A DNA stretch of 64,000 bases from the NCBI RefSeq assembly GCF_020177375.1, contig NZ_JAIWHV010000008.1, positions 87,410-151,409 on the forward strand. The letters run 5' to 3'. The translations under genes were made by a program, and so were the position numbers. Below, in pieces: positions 26,205 to 34,636 of this stretch (position 1 is its first letter; each line of letters opens with the position of its first letter). The stretch comes from Saliphagus infecundisoli. Lineage in GTDB: Archaea > Halobacteriota > Halobacteria > Halobacteriales > Natrialbaceae. The notes under the pieces were generated by a model that saw only the letters and a list, made by a program, of their open reading frames with translations, did not search any database and had not been told where the DNA came from.

Positions 26205-27746
26205 ATGGCTGAGGGCGGCGATGCACCCGCCGGGTCGGCCGACGACGAGAGCATGGTGCTGTACGGGGTCGACGACAAGCCACCGCTGGGGCAGTCGATC
26301 CTGCTCGGCGTCCAACACTGGATGACGATGGTCGGCTCGACGATCGCGATCCCGCTTGTGCTCTCGGGGTCGCTCGGGTTCGACGCCGCCCAGACCGCAC
26401 AGCTCGTCGGGACCTTCTTCGTGGTCTCGGGGGTCGCCACGCTCGCACAGACCACGGTCGGAAACCGGTATCCGATCGTCCAGGGCGGGACGTTCTCGAT
26501 GCTCGGGCCGGCGATCGCCATCATCGGCGTACTCGCGACCAGCGACGCTTCGTCGACGGTGATGATGCGCGAGCTCCAGGGGGCGATCATCGTCGCCGGG
26601 CTCGTCGAGGTCGCCATCGGCTACTTCGGGCTCTTCGGCCGCCTGAAGAAGTACATGGGGCCGATCGTGATCGCGGTCGTGATCAGTCTCATCGGGCTGG
26701 CGCTGCTCAGCGTCGGACAGATCACCTCCGCGACCCAGAACTGGTATCTCGCGGGGCTGACCCTCGCGTTGATCGTGTTGTTCTCCCAGTACCTCAACGC
26801 GCGCTCGAAGGTGTTCAAGCTGTTTCCCGTGCTCCTCGGACTTGGGGCCGCCTACCTGATCGCGGTCGTGGTTTCGGTGGCCGGCATCGCGAACGTCGTC
26901 GACCTGAGTCCGGTGGCGTCGGCACCCCCGGTCCGCGGGATCGTCCCCTTCCAGTGGGGGATGCCGCTGTTCACCGGATCGTTCATCGTCGGGATGCTCG
27001 CCGGCATGCTCGCCTCGGCGATCGAGAGCTTCGGCGACTACCACTCGGTCGCCCGGATGGCCGGAGAGGGTGCTCCGAACAAGAAGCGGATCAACCACGG
27101 CCTCGGGATGGAGGGGATCGGCAACGTCTTCGCCGGGATCATGGGTACCGGCAACGGCTCGACCTCGTATACCGAGAACGTCGGCGCGATCGGAATTACG
27201 GGCGTGGCCTCGCGCTACGTCGTCCAGATCGGTGCCGTCGTCATGATCATCGTCGGCTACGTGGGCTACTTCGGGGCGTTCGTGACGACGATCCCCGACC
27301 CGATCGTCGGCGGACTGTTCCTCGCGATGTTCGCCCAGATCGTCGGCGTCGGCCTCTCACAGCTCCAGCACGTCGACATGAACCAAAACCGGAACGTGTT
27401 CGTCGTCGGCTTCGGGCTGTTCGCCGGCCTCTCGATTCCCCAGTACGTCGCGAACGTCCAGGCTTCCGACGTCTCCTTCGAGGCCGGGCTCGCGGGCGTT
27501 CCGGTGTTGGGGTCCGTTCTCGGCATCCCCGAGGTCGCGAGCACCATCTCGATCGTGCTGGGAACCGAGATCGCCGTCGGCGGCATCGCGGCGTTCGTCC
27601 TCGACAACACGATCCCCGGGACCAAAGAGGAACGCGGCCTCACCGCCTGGGAGGAGATCACCGAGGACGAGACCGCCTTCGAGCCGTTCCACGAACGGTA
27701 CCTCTCGGACGACGGCTCCGCCGACAGGACCGTGGGTGACGACTGA
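26205..27746 (+). CDS. NCS2 uracil/xanthine permease
   Basis: A 513-residue nucleobase transporter of the UraA/NAT family (14 membrane segments in two inverted repeats) importing uracil, thymine or xanthine with a cation. GVQHWMTMVGSTIAIPL near the N-terminus, YPIVQGGTFSMLGPAIA, AIESFGDYHSVARMAG (TM8 substrate Glu) and MGTGNGSTSYTENVGAIGIT (TM10 signature) are visible. The adjacent hydantoinase and carbamoyl hydrolase argue for pyrimidine uptake. The stop overlaps the next start by one base (TGATG), so the two are co-translated. Confidence 0.92.
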   Translation: MAEGGDAPAGSADDESMVLYGVDDKPPLGQSILLGVQHWMTMVGSTIAIPLVLSGSLGFDAAQTAQLVGTFFVVSGVATLAQTTVGNRYPIVQGGTFSMLGPAIAIIGVLATSDASSTVMMRELQGAIIVAGLVEVAIGYFGLFGRLKKYMGPIVIAVVISLIGLALLSVGQITSATQNWYLAGLTLALIVLFSQYLNARSKVFKLFPVLLGLGAAYLIAVVVSVAGIANVVDLSPVASAPPVRGIVPFQWGMPLFTGSFIVGMLAGMLASAIESFGDYHSVARMAGEGAPNKKRINHGLGMEGIGNVFAGIMGTGNGSTSYTENVGAIGITGVASRYVVQIGAVVMIIVGYVGYFGAFVTTIPDPIVGGLFLAMFAQIVGVGLSQLQHVDMNQNRNVFVVGFGLFAGLSIPQYVANVQASDVSFEAGLAGVPVLGSVLGIPEVASTISIVLGTEIAVGGIAAFVLDNTIPGTKEERGLTAWEEITEDETAFEPFHERYLSDDGSADRTVGDD

Positions 27747-28177
27747 TGGCCCACGCCCGCGAGGCGACGACAGCGGCCGGATCGCCGCCGAGTTCGGGGG
27801 GCGACGCCGGAACCTCGATCACGAAGACGTCGCTGCGGACGGGGGGATGGCTCGGGTACGACGAGGACGCCCTCTACGTCGCCCGCGACGATCGGATCAA
27901 ACTCCGCGGGGAGGACGTCACGCGGATCACGCTTCGAGTCGTCGAGTGGGACCTGGTGGTGATGAGCCTCCTGCTCGTCGGCGTCGGCGGCTACGTCTCG
28001 ATGACGGGCAACACCCTTGTGGGGATCGGGTTCGCCGTCGTCGGGGCACTGAGCCTCTATCGGACCTACCGCAAGCGCTACGAGCTCGAGATCCGCGTCG
28101 AGGGCGGGAAGTCGGTGACGGTCTACCCCGCCCATCCGAAGCGGTGTCACGAACGCCTCGCCGGACACCTCGACTGA
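27746..28177 (+). CDS. Two-helix membrane protein coupled to the permease
   Basis: A 143-residue protein whose ATG shares its A with the permease stop. A Gly/Ser-rich N-terminus precedes a short beta segment (GYDEDALYVARDDRIKLRGEDVTRITLR) that resembles a PH-like fold, then two membrane helices (about residues 72-104), and a beta/basic end. Function unknown. Translational coupling suggests an accessory role to the transporter or simple operon packing. Confidence 0.75.
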   Translation: MAHAREATTAAGSPPSSGGDAGTSITKTSLRTGGWLGYDEDALYVARDDRIKLRGEDVTRITLRVVEWDLVVMSLLLVGVGGYVSMTGNTLVGIGFAVVGALSLYRTYRKRYELEIRVEGGKSVTVYPAHPKRCHERLAGHLD

Positions 28178-28264
28178 CCGTCCCCTGTTCGGCCGAGGGG
28201 GTCACCGCGCGATCCCGCTGGATAATCGACTGGAAATAAACGGTAAATACGGGCGTTTCATCGG

Positions 28265-28278
28265 ACATCGTTCGATGT
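28265..28278. promoter_or_regulatory. ACATCG inverted repeat upstream of M20 hydrolase
   Basis: ACATCG-TT-CGATGT is a perfect 6-bp inverted repeat about 40 nt upstream of the TATA-like CTTAAG (28321-28326), which lies 24-29 nt before the ATG at 28350. The ACATCG half also occurs in the permease upstream region (26067-26072). Candidate activator or repressor site. Confidence 0.4.
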
Positions 28279-28349
28279 AGTGTGAATAACGGGCCAATCA
28301 GTTCTACACTCTGGACAAAACTTAAGACACTGGTGTCCGTCGTACGGTC

Positions 28350-29585
28350 ATGCGACTCGAGGTCGACGAGGAGCGCCTCATCGAGACGATGGAAGAACAG
28401 GCCGAGATCGGCGCCACCGACGACGGCGGTCTCCACCGACTGACGCTGTCGGACGACGACGAGCGGATCAGAGACTGGCTCCGCGAGGAGATGGAGGAGT
28501 TGGGTCTCGACGTTCGGGTCGACGCGTTCGGGAATATGTTCGGTCGGCGCGAGGGCACCGAGGACCTCGATACCGTCCTCCTGGGCTCGCATCTGGACTC
28601 CCAGCCCTACGGCGGGATCTACGACGGCGCGCTCGGCGTCGTCGCCGCACTCGAGTTCGTCCGCGGGCTCGAGGAGGAGGGCATCGAGACCGCCCACCCC
28701 GTGGAGGTCGTCAACTGGACCAACGAGGAGGGCTCGCGCTACCAGCCCGCGATGCAGGGAAGCGGCGTCTGGGCAGGCGTCCACGACATCGACGAACAGT
28801 ACGACCAGACCGACGAGGACGGCAACAGGTTCGAGGACGAACTCGAGCGCATCGGCTACAAGGGCGACGTTCCCGCGGAACCGACCGAGGAGTACGAGGC
28901 GTATCTCGAACTCCACATCGAGCAGGGACCGTATCTGGAGGAGGGCGACCACGACGTCGGCGTCGTCACCGGGATCGTCGGCTTCACCTGGGGCGCGATC
29001 ACGTACCACGGCGAGGCAGACCACACGGGGCCGACGCCGATGGAGTATCGAAGCGACGCGTTAGTCGCCGCCGCCGACGTCATCACCCAGATCCGGCGGA
29101 TTCCGGGCACGCTCGGCGAGCGGACCGTCGGCTCGACGGGCTACATCGACGCGAAGCCGAACTCGATCAACATCATCCCCGGCGAGGTCACGTTCACGTG
29201 GGGCTTTCGGGACCCCGACGACGAGATCGTCGAGGAGGCCTACCAGCGGGTGCTCGCCGAGGCGGAGGCCGCCGCCGAGCGCGAGGGCGTCGACTGGGAG
29301 TGGGAGGAACGGATGCGTGCGCCCGCCGTCGAGTTCGCCGATCAGTGTGTCGAGGCGGTCGCGGGTGCGGCCGACGACGCGGGCTACGACGCCAGACGGA
29401 TCTTCAGCGGCGCGGGCCACGACGCGACCCACATGACCGAACACATGGACACCGGGATGGTGTTCGCGGTCAGCGAGAACGGCAAGAGCCACAGCGAGTC
29501 CGAATACACGAGCTGGGAGGACTGCCACGCCGCCGTCACCACCTACGTCAACGCGGCCTACGAGCTCGCGACGGAGGACCGATGA
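28350..29585 (+). CDS. M20 Zn-dependent amidohydrolase (N-carbamoyl-amino-acid hydrolase / beta-ureidopropionase type)
   Basis: A 411-residue enzyme removing the carbamoyl group from N-carbamoyl-beta-alanine or N-carbamoyl-L-amino acids, giving the amino acid, CO2 and ammonia. Two-metal site: GSHLDSQPYGGIYDGALGV (His, bridging Asp), NWTNEEGSRY (Glu), ELHIEQGPYLE (His) and SGAGHDATHM (His). ADHTGPTPM is the dimer-domain motif that reaches the active site. Length and motifs fit the HyuC/AmaB/PydC group. The stop overlaps the start of the next LLM gene (ATGA). Allantoate amidohydrolase is a less likely alternative in this context. Confidence 0.9.
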   Translation: MRLEVDEERLIETMEEQAEIGATDDGGLHRLTLSDDDERIRDWLREEMEELGLDVRVDAFGNMFGRREGTEDLDTVLLGSHLDSQPYGGIYDGALGVVAALEFVRGLEEEGIETAHPVEVVNWTNEEGSRYQPAMQGSGVWAGVHDIDEQYDQTDEDGNRFEDELERIGYKGDVPAEPTEEYEAYLELHIEQGPYLEEGDHDVGVVTGIVGFTWGAITYHGEADHTGPTPMEYRSDALVAAADVITQIRRIPGTLGERTVGSTGYIDAKPNSINIIPGEVTFTWGFRDPDDEIVEEAYQRVLAEAEAAAEREGVDWEWEERMRAPAVEFADQCVEAVAGAADDAGYDARRIFSGAGHDATHMTEHMDTGMVFAVSENGKSHSESEYTSWEDCHAAVTTYVNAAYELATEDR

Positions 29586-30613
29586 CGACGTTCGACCGCG
29601 TCGGGATCTGGAACTGGGAGCGTCCCGACATCGAGGAGGAACTCCACTATGCCCAGTACGCAGAGGAGCAGGGTCTGGACTCCGTCTGGCAGGGCGAGTC
29701 CCGGCTCGTGCGCGACGCGATGACCGTGATGGGCGCCTACACCCAGGTCACCGACGAGATCGACATCGCGCCGGGCGTGACGAACTGCTACACCAGAAAC
29801 GTCGCTCTGATGGCCCAGACGTTCTCGACGCTCGACGAGCTTTCCGGAGGGCGGATGAAACTCGGGATCGGCGCGTGGTGGGACCCGCTCGCGAGCAACG
29901 TCGGGATCGAGAGGGAGAAACCCCTCCGGCGGATGTGGGAGTACTGCACCGTCGTCAAGCGCCTGCTCGACCTCGAGAACGTCACCTACGAGGGCGAGAC
30001 GCTCTCGGTCTCCGACATCGAACTCGACCTGGTGCGCTCGAACGCCGACGCCCGCGACGTCCCGATCTACGTCGGCGCGACCGGACCGACGATGCACGAA
30101 CTCACGGGCGAACTCGTCGGCCTCGGGATCTGTGGCGGGGTGTTCATGAACTACCTCATTCCCCCGGAGCACAACGAGGAAGGCGTCGAGCGCCTCGAGC
30201 GGGGCGTCGAGAAACAGGGCGGCACCCTCGCGGACGTCGACCGGCCACAGCTCATCGCGGTCTCGATGGACGAGGACTACGAGACCGCCGTCGACAACGC
30301 TCGCCACCTCGTCACCCAGTACATCGGCCAGCAGCCCCACATCCGGAAGGCCTGTGGTATCGACCCCGAACGCGGCGAGGAGATCAAGGAGGAACTCGGA
30401 AGCTGGCCGGCGAGCGAAGCGGACATCGAGCGGGCATCGCGGCTCGTCGACGACGAGATCGTGACGAACGTCGTCGCAGCGGGCACCCCCGAGGACGTCG
30501 TCTCCCGCGTCGGCGACTACTGCGAGGCGGGCTGTACGGAGCCGGTCGTCTACTCGCTCGGCGACAACGTCGAGGAGGTCATCGACGTCTTCGCGGCCCA
30601 CAAGGCGTCCTGA
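29582..30613 (+). CDS. Second LLM-class F420-type oxidoreductase
   Basis: A 343-residue LLM protein distinct from the first copy. MTTFDRVGIWNWER, EEQGLDSVWQGES, ELSGGRMKLGIGAWWDPLAS and VPIYVGATGPTMHELTGELV are typical of F420-dependent dehydrogenases/reductases of the Mer/Adf type. Its ATG overlaps the hydrolase stop by four bases, so it is translationally coupled to the decarbamoylating enzyme, and it converges with the dihydropyrimidinase gene 27 nt away. Reduction of uracil/thymine by F420H2 is a hypothesis; no substrate residue can be named. Confidence 0.85.
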   Translation: MTTFDRVGIWNWERPDIEEELHYAQYAEEQGLDSVWQGESRLVRDAMTVMGAYTQVTDEIDIAPGVTNCYTRNVALMAQTFSTLDELSGGRMKLGIGAWWDPLASNVGIEREKPLRRMWEYCTVVKRLLDLENVTYEGETLSVSDIELDLVRSNADARDVPIYVGATGPTMHELTGELVGLGICGGVFMNYLIPPEHNEEGVERLERGVEKQGGTLADVDRPQLIAVSMDEDYETAVDNARHLVTQYIGQQPHIRKACGIDPERGEEIKEELGSWPASEADIERASRLVDDEIVTNVVAAGTPEDVVSRVGDYCEAGCTEPVVYSLGDNVEEVIDVFAAHKAS

Positions 30614-30639
30614 GACGGTCAGCTCTCGGTACCCGGCAA

Positions 30640-32043
30640 CTATTCGGCGGTCCGCGTGTGGCCAGCCGGCCCCCACTCGGGGACCTCGCGGGAGACGAAC
30701 TCGCCGTGGCCGGATTCGCCGACGATCTCGCCGTCCGCTGCGACCAACTCGCCTCTGACGAACGTCTTCGTCACCTTCCCCTGGAGTTCGCGACCCTCGT
30801 AGATCGAGAACTCCGAGACGGAGTGGTTGTCGGCGGGGTCGATCGTGTAGGTCTCCTCGGGGTCGAAGAGGACGACGTCGGCGTCGGTGCCGGGCTCGAG
30901 CGTCCCCTTCCCTTCGAGACCGAACGTCCGTGCTGGGTTCGTACACATCACTTCGACGACGAGCGCGGGATCGAGGCCGCGGCGGTTGACGGCCTCGTCG
31001 TAGAACACCGGCAAACTGACCTGGAGGGCGTTCGCGCCGAAGGCGCTGTCCCACCAGTTGTCGACCTCCTTCTGGTCGAGACGGTAGCCACAGTGGTCCG
31101 TCGAGACCACGTCGAGGGTTCCCGAGCGGATGTACTCGAACATCGCCTCGATGTCGTCGGGTTTCCTGATCGGCGGCGCGATCATCGGGAGGTTCCCCAT
31201 CTCCTCGAAGACGCTGTCGTCGAGCGTACAGTAGTGCGTACAGGTCTCGGCTCTGATCTGACTGCCGTCCTCGCGGTAGGAGTCGATCACGTCGGCGGCC
31301 GCCCGACTCGAGGTGTGGATGCCGTAGTACTGGAGCCCCGTTTCTTTGGCCATCCGGACCGCGTCGTCGGCGGCCATCGCCTCGACGTAATCCGGCCGCG
31401 ACTTCGGATACCACTCGGGGTCGCCCTTCCCTTCCTCCTTGAACCGGGCGGTGAGTTCCTCGACGACGGAGTCGTCCTCGGTGTGGAAGACGCCGACGGC
31501 GCCCTCCTCGGCGATGTGCTCCATCGCCCGGCGCATGAAGCCGTTCGAGAGACCGTGTTCGTAGGTCGTGAACATCTTGAACGAGGTGACGCCTGCATCG
31601 ATCACGTCCGCGAGTTCGTCGAACACCGCCGGGTCCTCGCGGGTGATCGCGCCGTGGAGCCCGTAGTCGACGAGGGCATCGGCGCCCTTCTCGCGCTTTC
31701 GCTCGACGCCCTCGAGGAGCGTTCCCGGCTCGTCCCAGAGGCTCAGGTCGCCGTCCCAGGCCTGCCACGCGAAGTCGATGTACGTGGTCGTTCCGCCGGC
31801 GGCGGCGGCGCCCGTCGCCGTCTCGTAGCTATCAACCGAGAACATGTCGTCGACGTGGACGTGGACGTCGACCGCGCCTGGAATGACGAACTGGCCGGTC
31901 GCGTCGACGGTCTCCTCGGCGTCGGGGAGGTTTTCTGCGTCCCCGACGGCGACGATGCGTCCGTCGTCGATGGCAATGGCTCCCGACGCGGATCCCTCGG
32001 CCGTGACCAACGTCCCACCGGTAATGATGCGGTCGACTACCAT
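30640..32043 (-). CDS. Dihydropyrimidinase / hydantoinase
   Basis: A 467-residue metal-dependent amidohydrolase opening 5,6-dihydrouracil (or a hydantoin) to the N-carbamoyl amino acid. VHVHVDD gives His61 and His63, GVTSFKMFTTYEHG has Lys156, which is carboxylated to bridge the metals, YYGIHTSS and HTEDD add His ligands, and VVSTDHCGY the final Asp. CTNPARTFGLEGKGTLEPGTDADVV is the usual C-terminal motif. The ATG at 32041-32043 follows a CTTATG box about 27 nt upstream on the minus strand. Its product is the substrate of the M20 hydrolase. Confidence 0.92.
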   Translation of the reverse strand: MVVDRIITGGTLVTAEGSASGAIAIDDGRIVAVGDAENLPDAEETVDATGQFVIPGAVDVHVHVDDMFSVDSYETATGAAAAGGTTTYIDFAWQAWDGDLSLWDEPGTLLEGVERKREKGADALVDYGLHGAITREDPAVFDELADVIDAGVTSFKMFTTYEHGLSNGFMRRAMEHIAEEGAVGVFHTEDDSVVEELTARFKEEGKGDPEWYPKSRPDYVEAMAADDAVRMAKETGLQYYGIHTSSRAAADVIDSYREDGSQIRAETCTHYCTLDDSVFEEMGNLPMIAPPIRKPDDIEAMFEYIRSGTLDVVSTDHCGYRLDQKEVDNWWDSAFGANALQVSLPVFYDEAVNRRGLDPALVVEVMCTNPARTFGLEGKGTLEPGTDADVVLFDPEETYTIDPADNHSVSEFSIYEGRELQGKVTKTFVRGELVAADGEIVGESGHGEFVSREVPEWGPAGHTRTAE

Positions 32044-32264
32044 GTTCAGTGAGCACGCGGCGGCCGCATAAGGATTGTGATTGGCGTACCCTCGGAGAGT
32101 AATCACTCCCGATCGGAGCCGAACGGGCCACGAGACACCAGTATCGTAACGGCCCGACCGATCGAACTTCCGATCTTCGAGAACGGCCGGCGGACGCGAC
32201 GACCGGCGTCCGGTCGCGCTGCCTGCCCGACGGGATGACGACACGAACCTCCCCCGTCCCGGCG

Positions 32265-32615
32265 CTACAGGTCCAACTCTTCGCCGAACCGCCCGTCGAA
32301 CGCGATCGACTCGAGGGGCTCGCGCTCCTTTCGGCCCTCGAGCTCCCGTGTGAGGTAGCCGAAGCCGAGGACGGCCGTCAGTTCGTACTCTCCGGGCACC
32401 GCGAGCACGTCGACGGCGTCCTCGCCGGTGGTGTACAGACACGAGCCAACCCACCTCCCGGGCGACCAGTTGCATGTGTGTCGCCGTGCGGCCGGCGTCG
32501 ATCCCGTTGTAGGGATAGGTGGGATCGGTACAAATGGCGACCGCGAAGTCCCCGTTTCGACCGGCTCGTCGGCGAACTCCCAAAAGGGCGTTCGTGCCGC
32601 GGGAGCGAGGCACAC
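32265..32615 (-). pseudogene. Nitroreductase-like remnant with three single-G losses
   Basis: About 117 codons match the C-terminal half of a small FMN nitroreductase: PFWEFADEPVETG in one frame, DFAVAICTDPTYPYNGIDAGRT with ATHMQLVAREVG in the next, and GSCLYTTGEDAV to the end GRFGEELDL back in the first. One missing G after GAAACGGGG and two missing G in GTGGGTTGGC explain both shifts. The N-terminal half is absent because an oppositely oriented gene starts at 32648. Either a decaying gene or, for the shifts, a homopolymer sequencing artefact. Confidence 0.6.
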
Positions 32616-32647
32616 TGCCTAAGGCCCCGGCAGGAGAAGGGGCGGCC

Positions 32648-32938
32648 ATGACCGACGACTCCGAGACGGGGACGATCGGCTCGATCGACGTAGACCATCC
32701 CGAGCGCGTCGGCGTCGGCGTCACCCGCGGCGAAACCGAACGCTCGATCGGCCGCCCACGGGACTATCCCGACCGGGCCGACCTCTCGGTCGGGACGGTC
32801 GAGGGCAGGATCGGGCTGACGGTCGACACGATGGCCGGCGACCACGGCACGGGCCACGCCGACGTCGAACTCACCGTCGGGGAAGCCCGCGAACTCCGGG
32901 AGCTACTCGAGGAAGCCCTCGAGTCGGTCGAGGAGTGA
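32648..32938 (+). CDS. Small acidic haloarchaeal protein, unknown
   Basis: A 96-residue protein starting MTDDSETGTIGSIDV. A compact beta-rich core (RVGVGVTRGETERSIGRPRDYPDRADLSVGTVEGRIG and following, not quoted in full) precedes a C-terminal helix with ELRELLEEALESV. No domain recognised. The reading frame is supported by codon bias and an amphipathic C-terminal helix. It converges with the polysaccharide deacetylase gene (3-nt gap) and is divergent from the nitroreductase remnant. Confidence 0.6.
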   Translation: MTDDSETGTIGSIDVDHPERVGVGVTRGETERSIGRPRDYPDRADLSVGTVEGRIGLTVDTMAGDHGTGHADVELTVGEARELRELLEEALESVEE

Positions 32939-32941
32939 GCG

Positions 32942-34405
32942 CTAGTGGCCCTCCCGGCGCATCCGCCAGAGTTCGTCGAGGGTGATGACCTCGACGCCGT
33001 CGGTGCCGTCGATATGCTCGAGGAGCTGGTCGTACTCGTCGCGGTCGACGGTGTTGTCGAGATCGAAGTCGTGGAAGTTGAGGACCGTACACTGGCCGTA
33101 CGCGGCCGCGTGATCGACACACTGCCGGCAGATCTCGAGGTCGTAACCGATCGTCCGGGGGAGGACGAGAGGGTCGAAGCCGTGGACGGCGGTGAGGTTG
33201 ACGTTCCCGGCCTGGTTGTAGCCGCCGGCGTAGTAGTAGTCCGAAACGATATCGAGGACGGTCGCGTCGAAGCTGTTGTGGGGGAAGGTGATGAAGTTCG
33301 CGCCCTCGAAACCGCTGTTGACCGCCCACTGTTTGTCCGTCTCGAGGGCCTCCCGGAGGTCGCCGGGGTCCATCTCGGCGAAGCGGGCGTGGGTGCCGTG
33401 GGCGACGATCTGGTCGCCCGCTTGCTGGCGCTCTAAGAGTGCCCCGCGGGTCATCACGTCCTCGCGGGCGTTGCTCGTCCACTGGCGGACGACCGACTGG
33501 ACGGCGTCGACGCCGTACTCGTCGTGCAGGGGGGCGACCTCCTCGTAGTAGGTCCGCAGGCCGTCGTCCCAGCCGAGGACGACGTACCCCGAGTCGGGCT
33601 TCCCGTGGGTCCGGATGTCGTCGACCCAGACCTCGGCGCCCTCGCCCGTGTGGTGAACCCGCACCTCGAGGCGGGCGAGGGAATCCATCTCGGGGGGATA
33701 CTCGTCCTCCTCGAAGACGCCCGGAGCCGTCCGGAACCAGCCAACGTCGCGGGTTCGGTAGGCGATCGAGGGAAGCTGGTAGATCCGGCTGCTGCCGTAG
33801 ATATCGACGAATCGGAGCTCGACGGCGATGTTCTCGGGCGTCGGCGTCCGGACGGCCATCGAGACGTCACGGTCGGTCAGGTCGGGGTTGTCGCCCTCGA
33901 GGTCGCGCTCGATGACCATGTTCGCGCCCTCCTCTTCCGTGTACAGCCGGACGCTCTGGGAGCCGGCGAAGACGACCTCGTCGTCGACCTCGGCCTCTCC
34001 CTCCGTGATCGACCACGAAGAGAGGTCCTCGAAGTCGTCGAAGGAGTCGCCGGGCCGGGCGTACTCCTCGCGGCTGTTGTACTCCGTCTCGAGGGCGAGT
34101 TCCAGATCCGCTACGTCCTCGTCCGTTTCGTTCCCACCCTCGTCGGTTCCGTTTTCCGCGCCGTTCCCGTCCGTTTCGTTTTCCTCCGTCTCGGTTTCCG
34201 TCCTGTTTCCGGTCTCGTCGCCGTCGGTCTCCGTGCCCTCGCTTGCGTTCGTCTCCGTCGTCCCTTCATCGGATTCATCGTCAGTCGGTTCGGTCCCGTT
34301 CCCGTTACCGTCCCCTCCGTCGCCGGCACAGCCCGCAATCGCGGTTACGGCCGTCGCTCCCCCGAACCCGAGCAGCCGGCGTCTGGTGGTCGATGGGTCG
34401 GCCAT
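32942..34405 (-). CDS. Polysaccharide deacetylase-family lipoprotein with sequon-rich stalk
   Basis: A 487-residue exported protein: Tat motif RRRLLGFGG and lipobox IAGC (Cys at about residue 26). Residues about 27-105 are a Gly/Asn/Glu/Thr/Asp linker with six N-X-S/T sequons (NGT, NAS, NRT, NET, NGT, NET). Then a beta-sandwich-like module (SFDDFEDLSSWSI, AGSQSVRLY) and from about 270 a NodB-type deacetylase barrel (YVVLGWDDGLRTYYEEVAP; HGTHARFAEM; VLNFHDFDL). It likely acts on surface polysaccharide; with variant metal residues, activity is not certain. Confidence 0.8.
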   Translation of the reverse strand: MADPSTTRRRLLGFGGATAVTAIAGCAGDGGDGNGNGTEPTDDESDEGTTETNASEGTETDGDETGNRTETETEENETDGNGAENGTDEGGNETDEDVADLELALETEYNSREEYARPGDSFDDFEDLSSWSITEGEAEVDDEVVFAGSQSVRLYTEEEGANMVIERDLEGDNPDLTDRDVSMAVRTPTPENIAVELRFVDIYGSSRIYQLPSIAYRTRDVGWFRTAPGVFEEDEYPPEMDSLARLEVRVHHTGEGAEVWVDDIRTHGKPDSGYVVLGWDDGLRTYYEEVAPLHDEYGVDAVQSVVRQWTSNAREDVMTRGALLERQQAGDQIVAHGTHARFAEMDPGDLREALETDKQWAVNSGFEGANFITFPHNSFDATVLDIVSDYYYAGGYNQAGNVNLTAVHGFDPLVLPRTIGYDLEICRQCVDHAAAYGQCTVLNFHDFDLDNTVDRDEYDQLLEHIDGTDGVEVITLDELWRMRREGH

Positions 34406-34636
34406 CGGTCACACTATACACGCGAACCGTTATCACGATACCGGCGACACCGACGGCTCGAGGGAAGCCGAAAACGGAGAGGAGACGGCAGTGGTGTCGG
34501 GACGGACGGGTCGGCACCGCTTCCGGAGAGCGGTGCCGGGCCGGAGCGGGCGTTGTGTGCCGGTTGCGACGTGAAAAGCGTCGGGTTCCGGCAGCCGTCG
34601 GTTCGGCCGCGAGCCCCAAAAGGCCCCCGGTTCCGG

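Noticed and set aside
29558..31768. A 736-codon minus-strand frame and a 725-codon plus-strand frame across the second LLM gene and hydantoinase
   Set aside because: Both are Arg-rich shadows of recognised enzymes; neither has membrane, signal or catalytic motifs.
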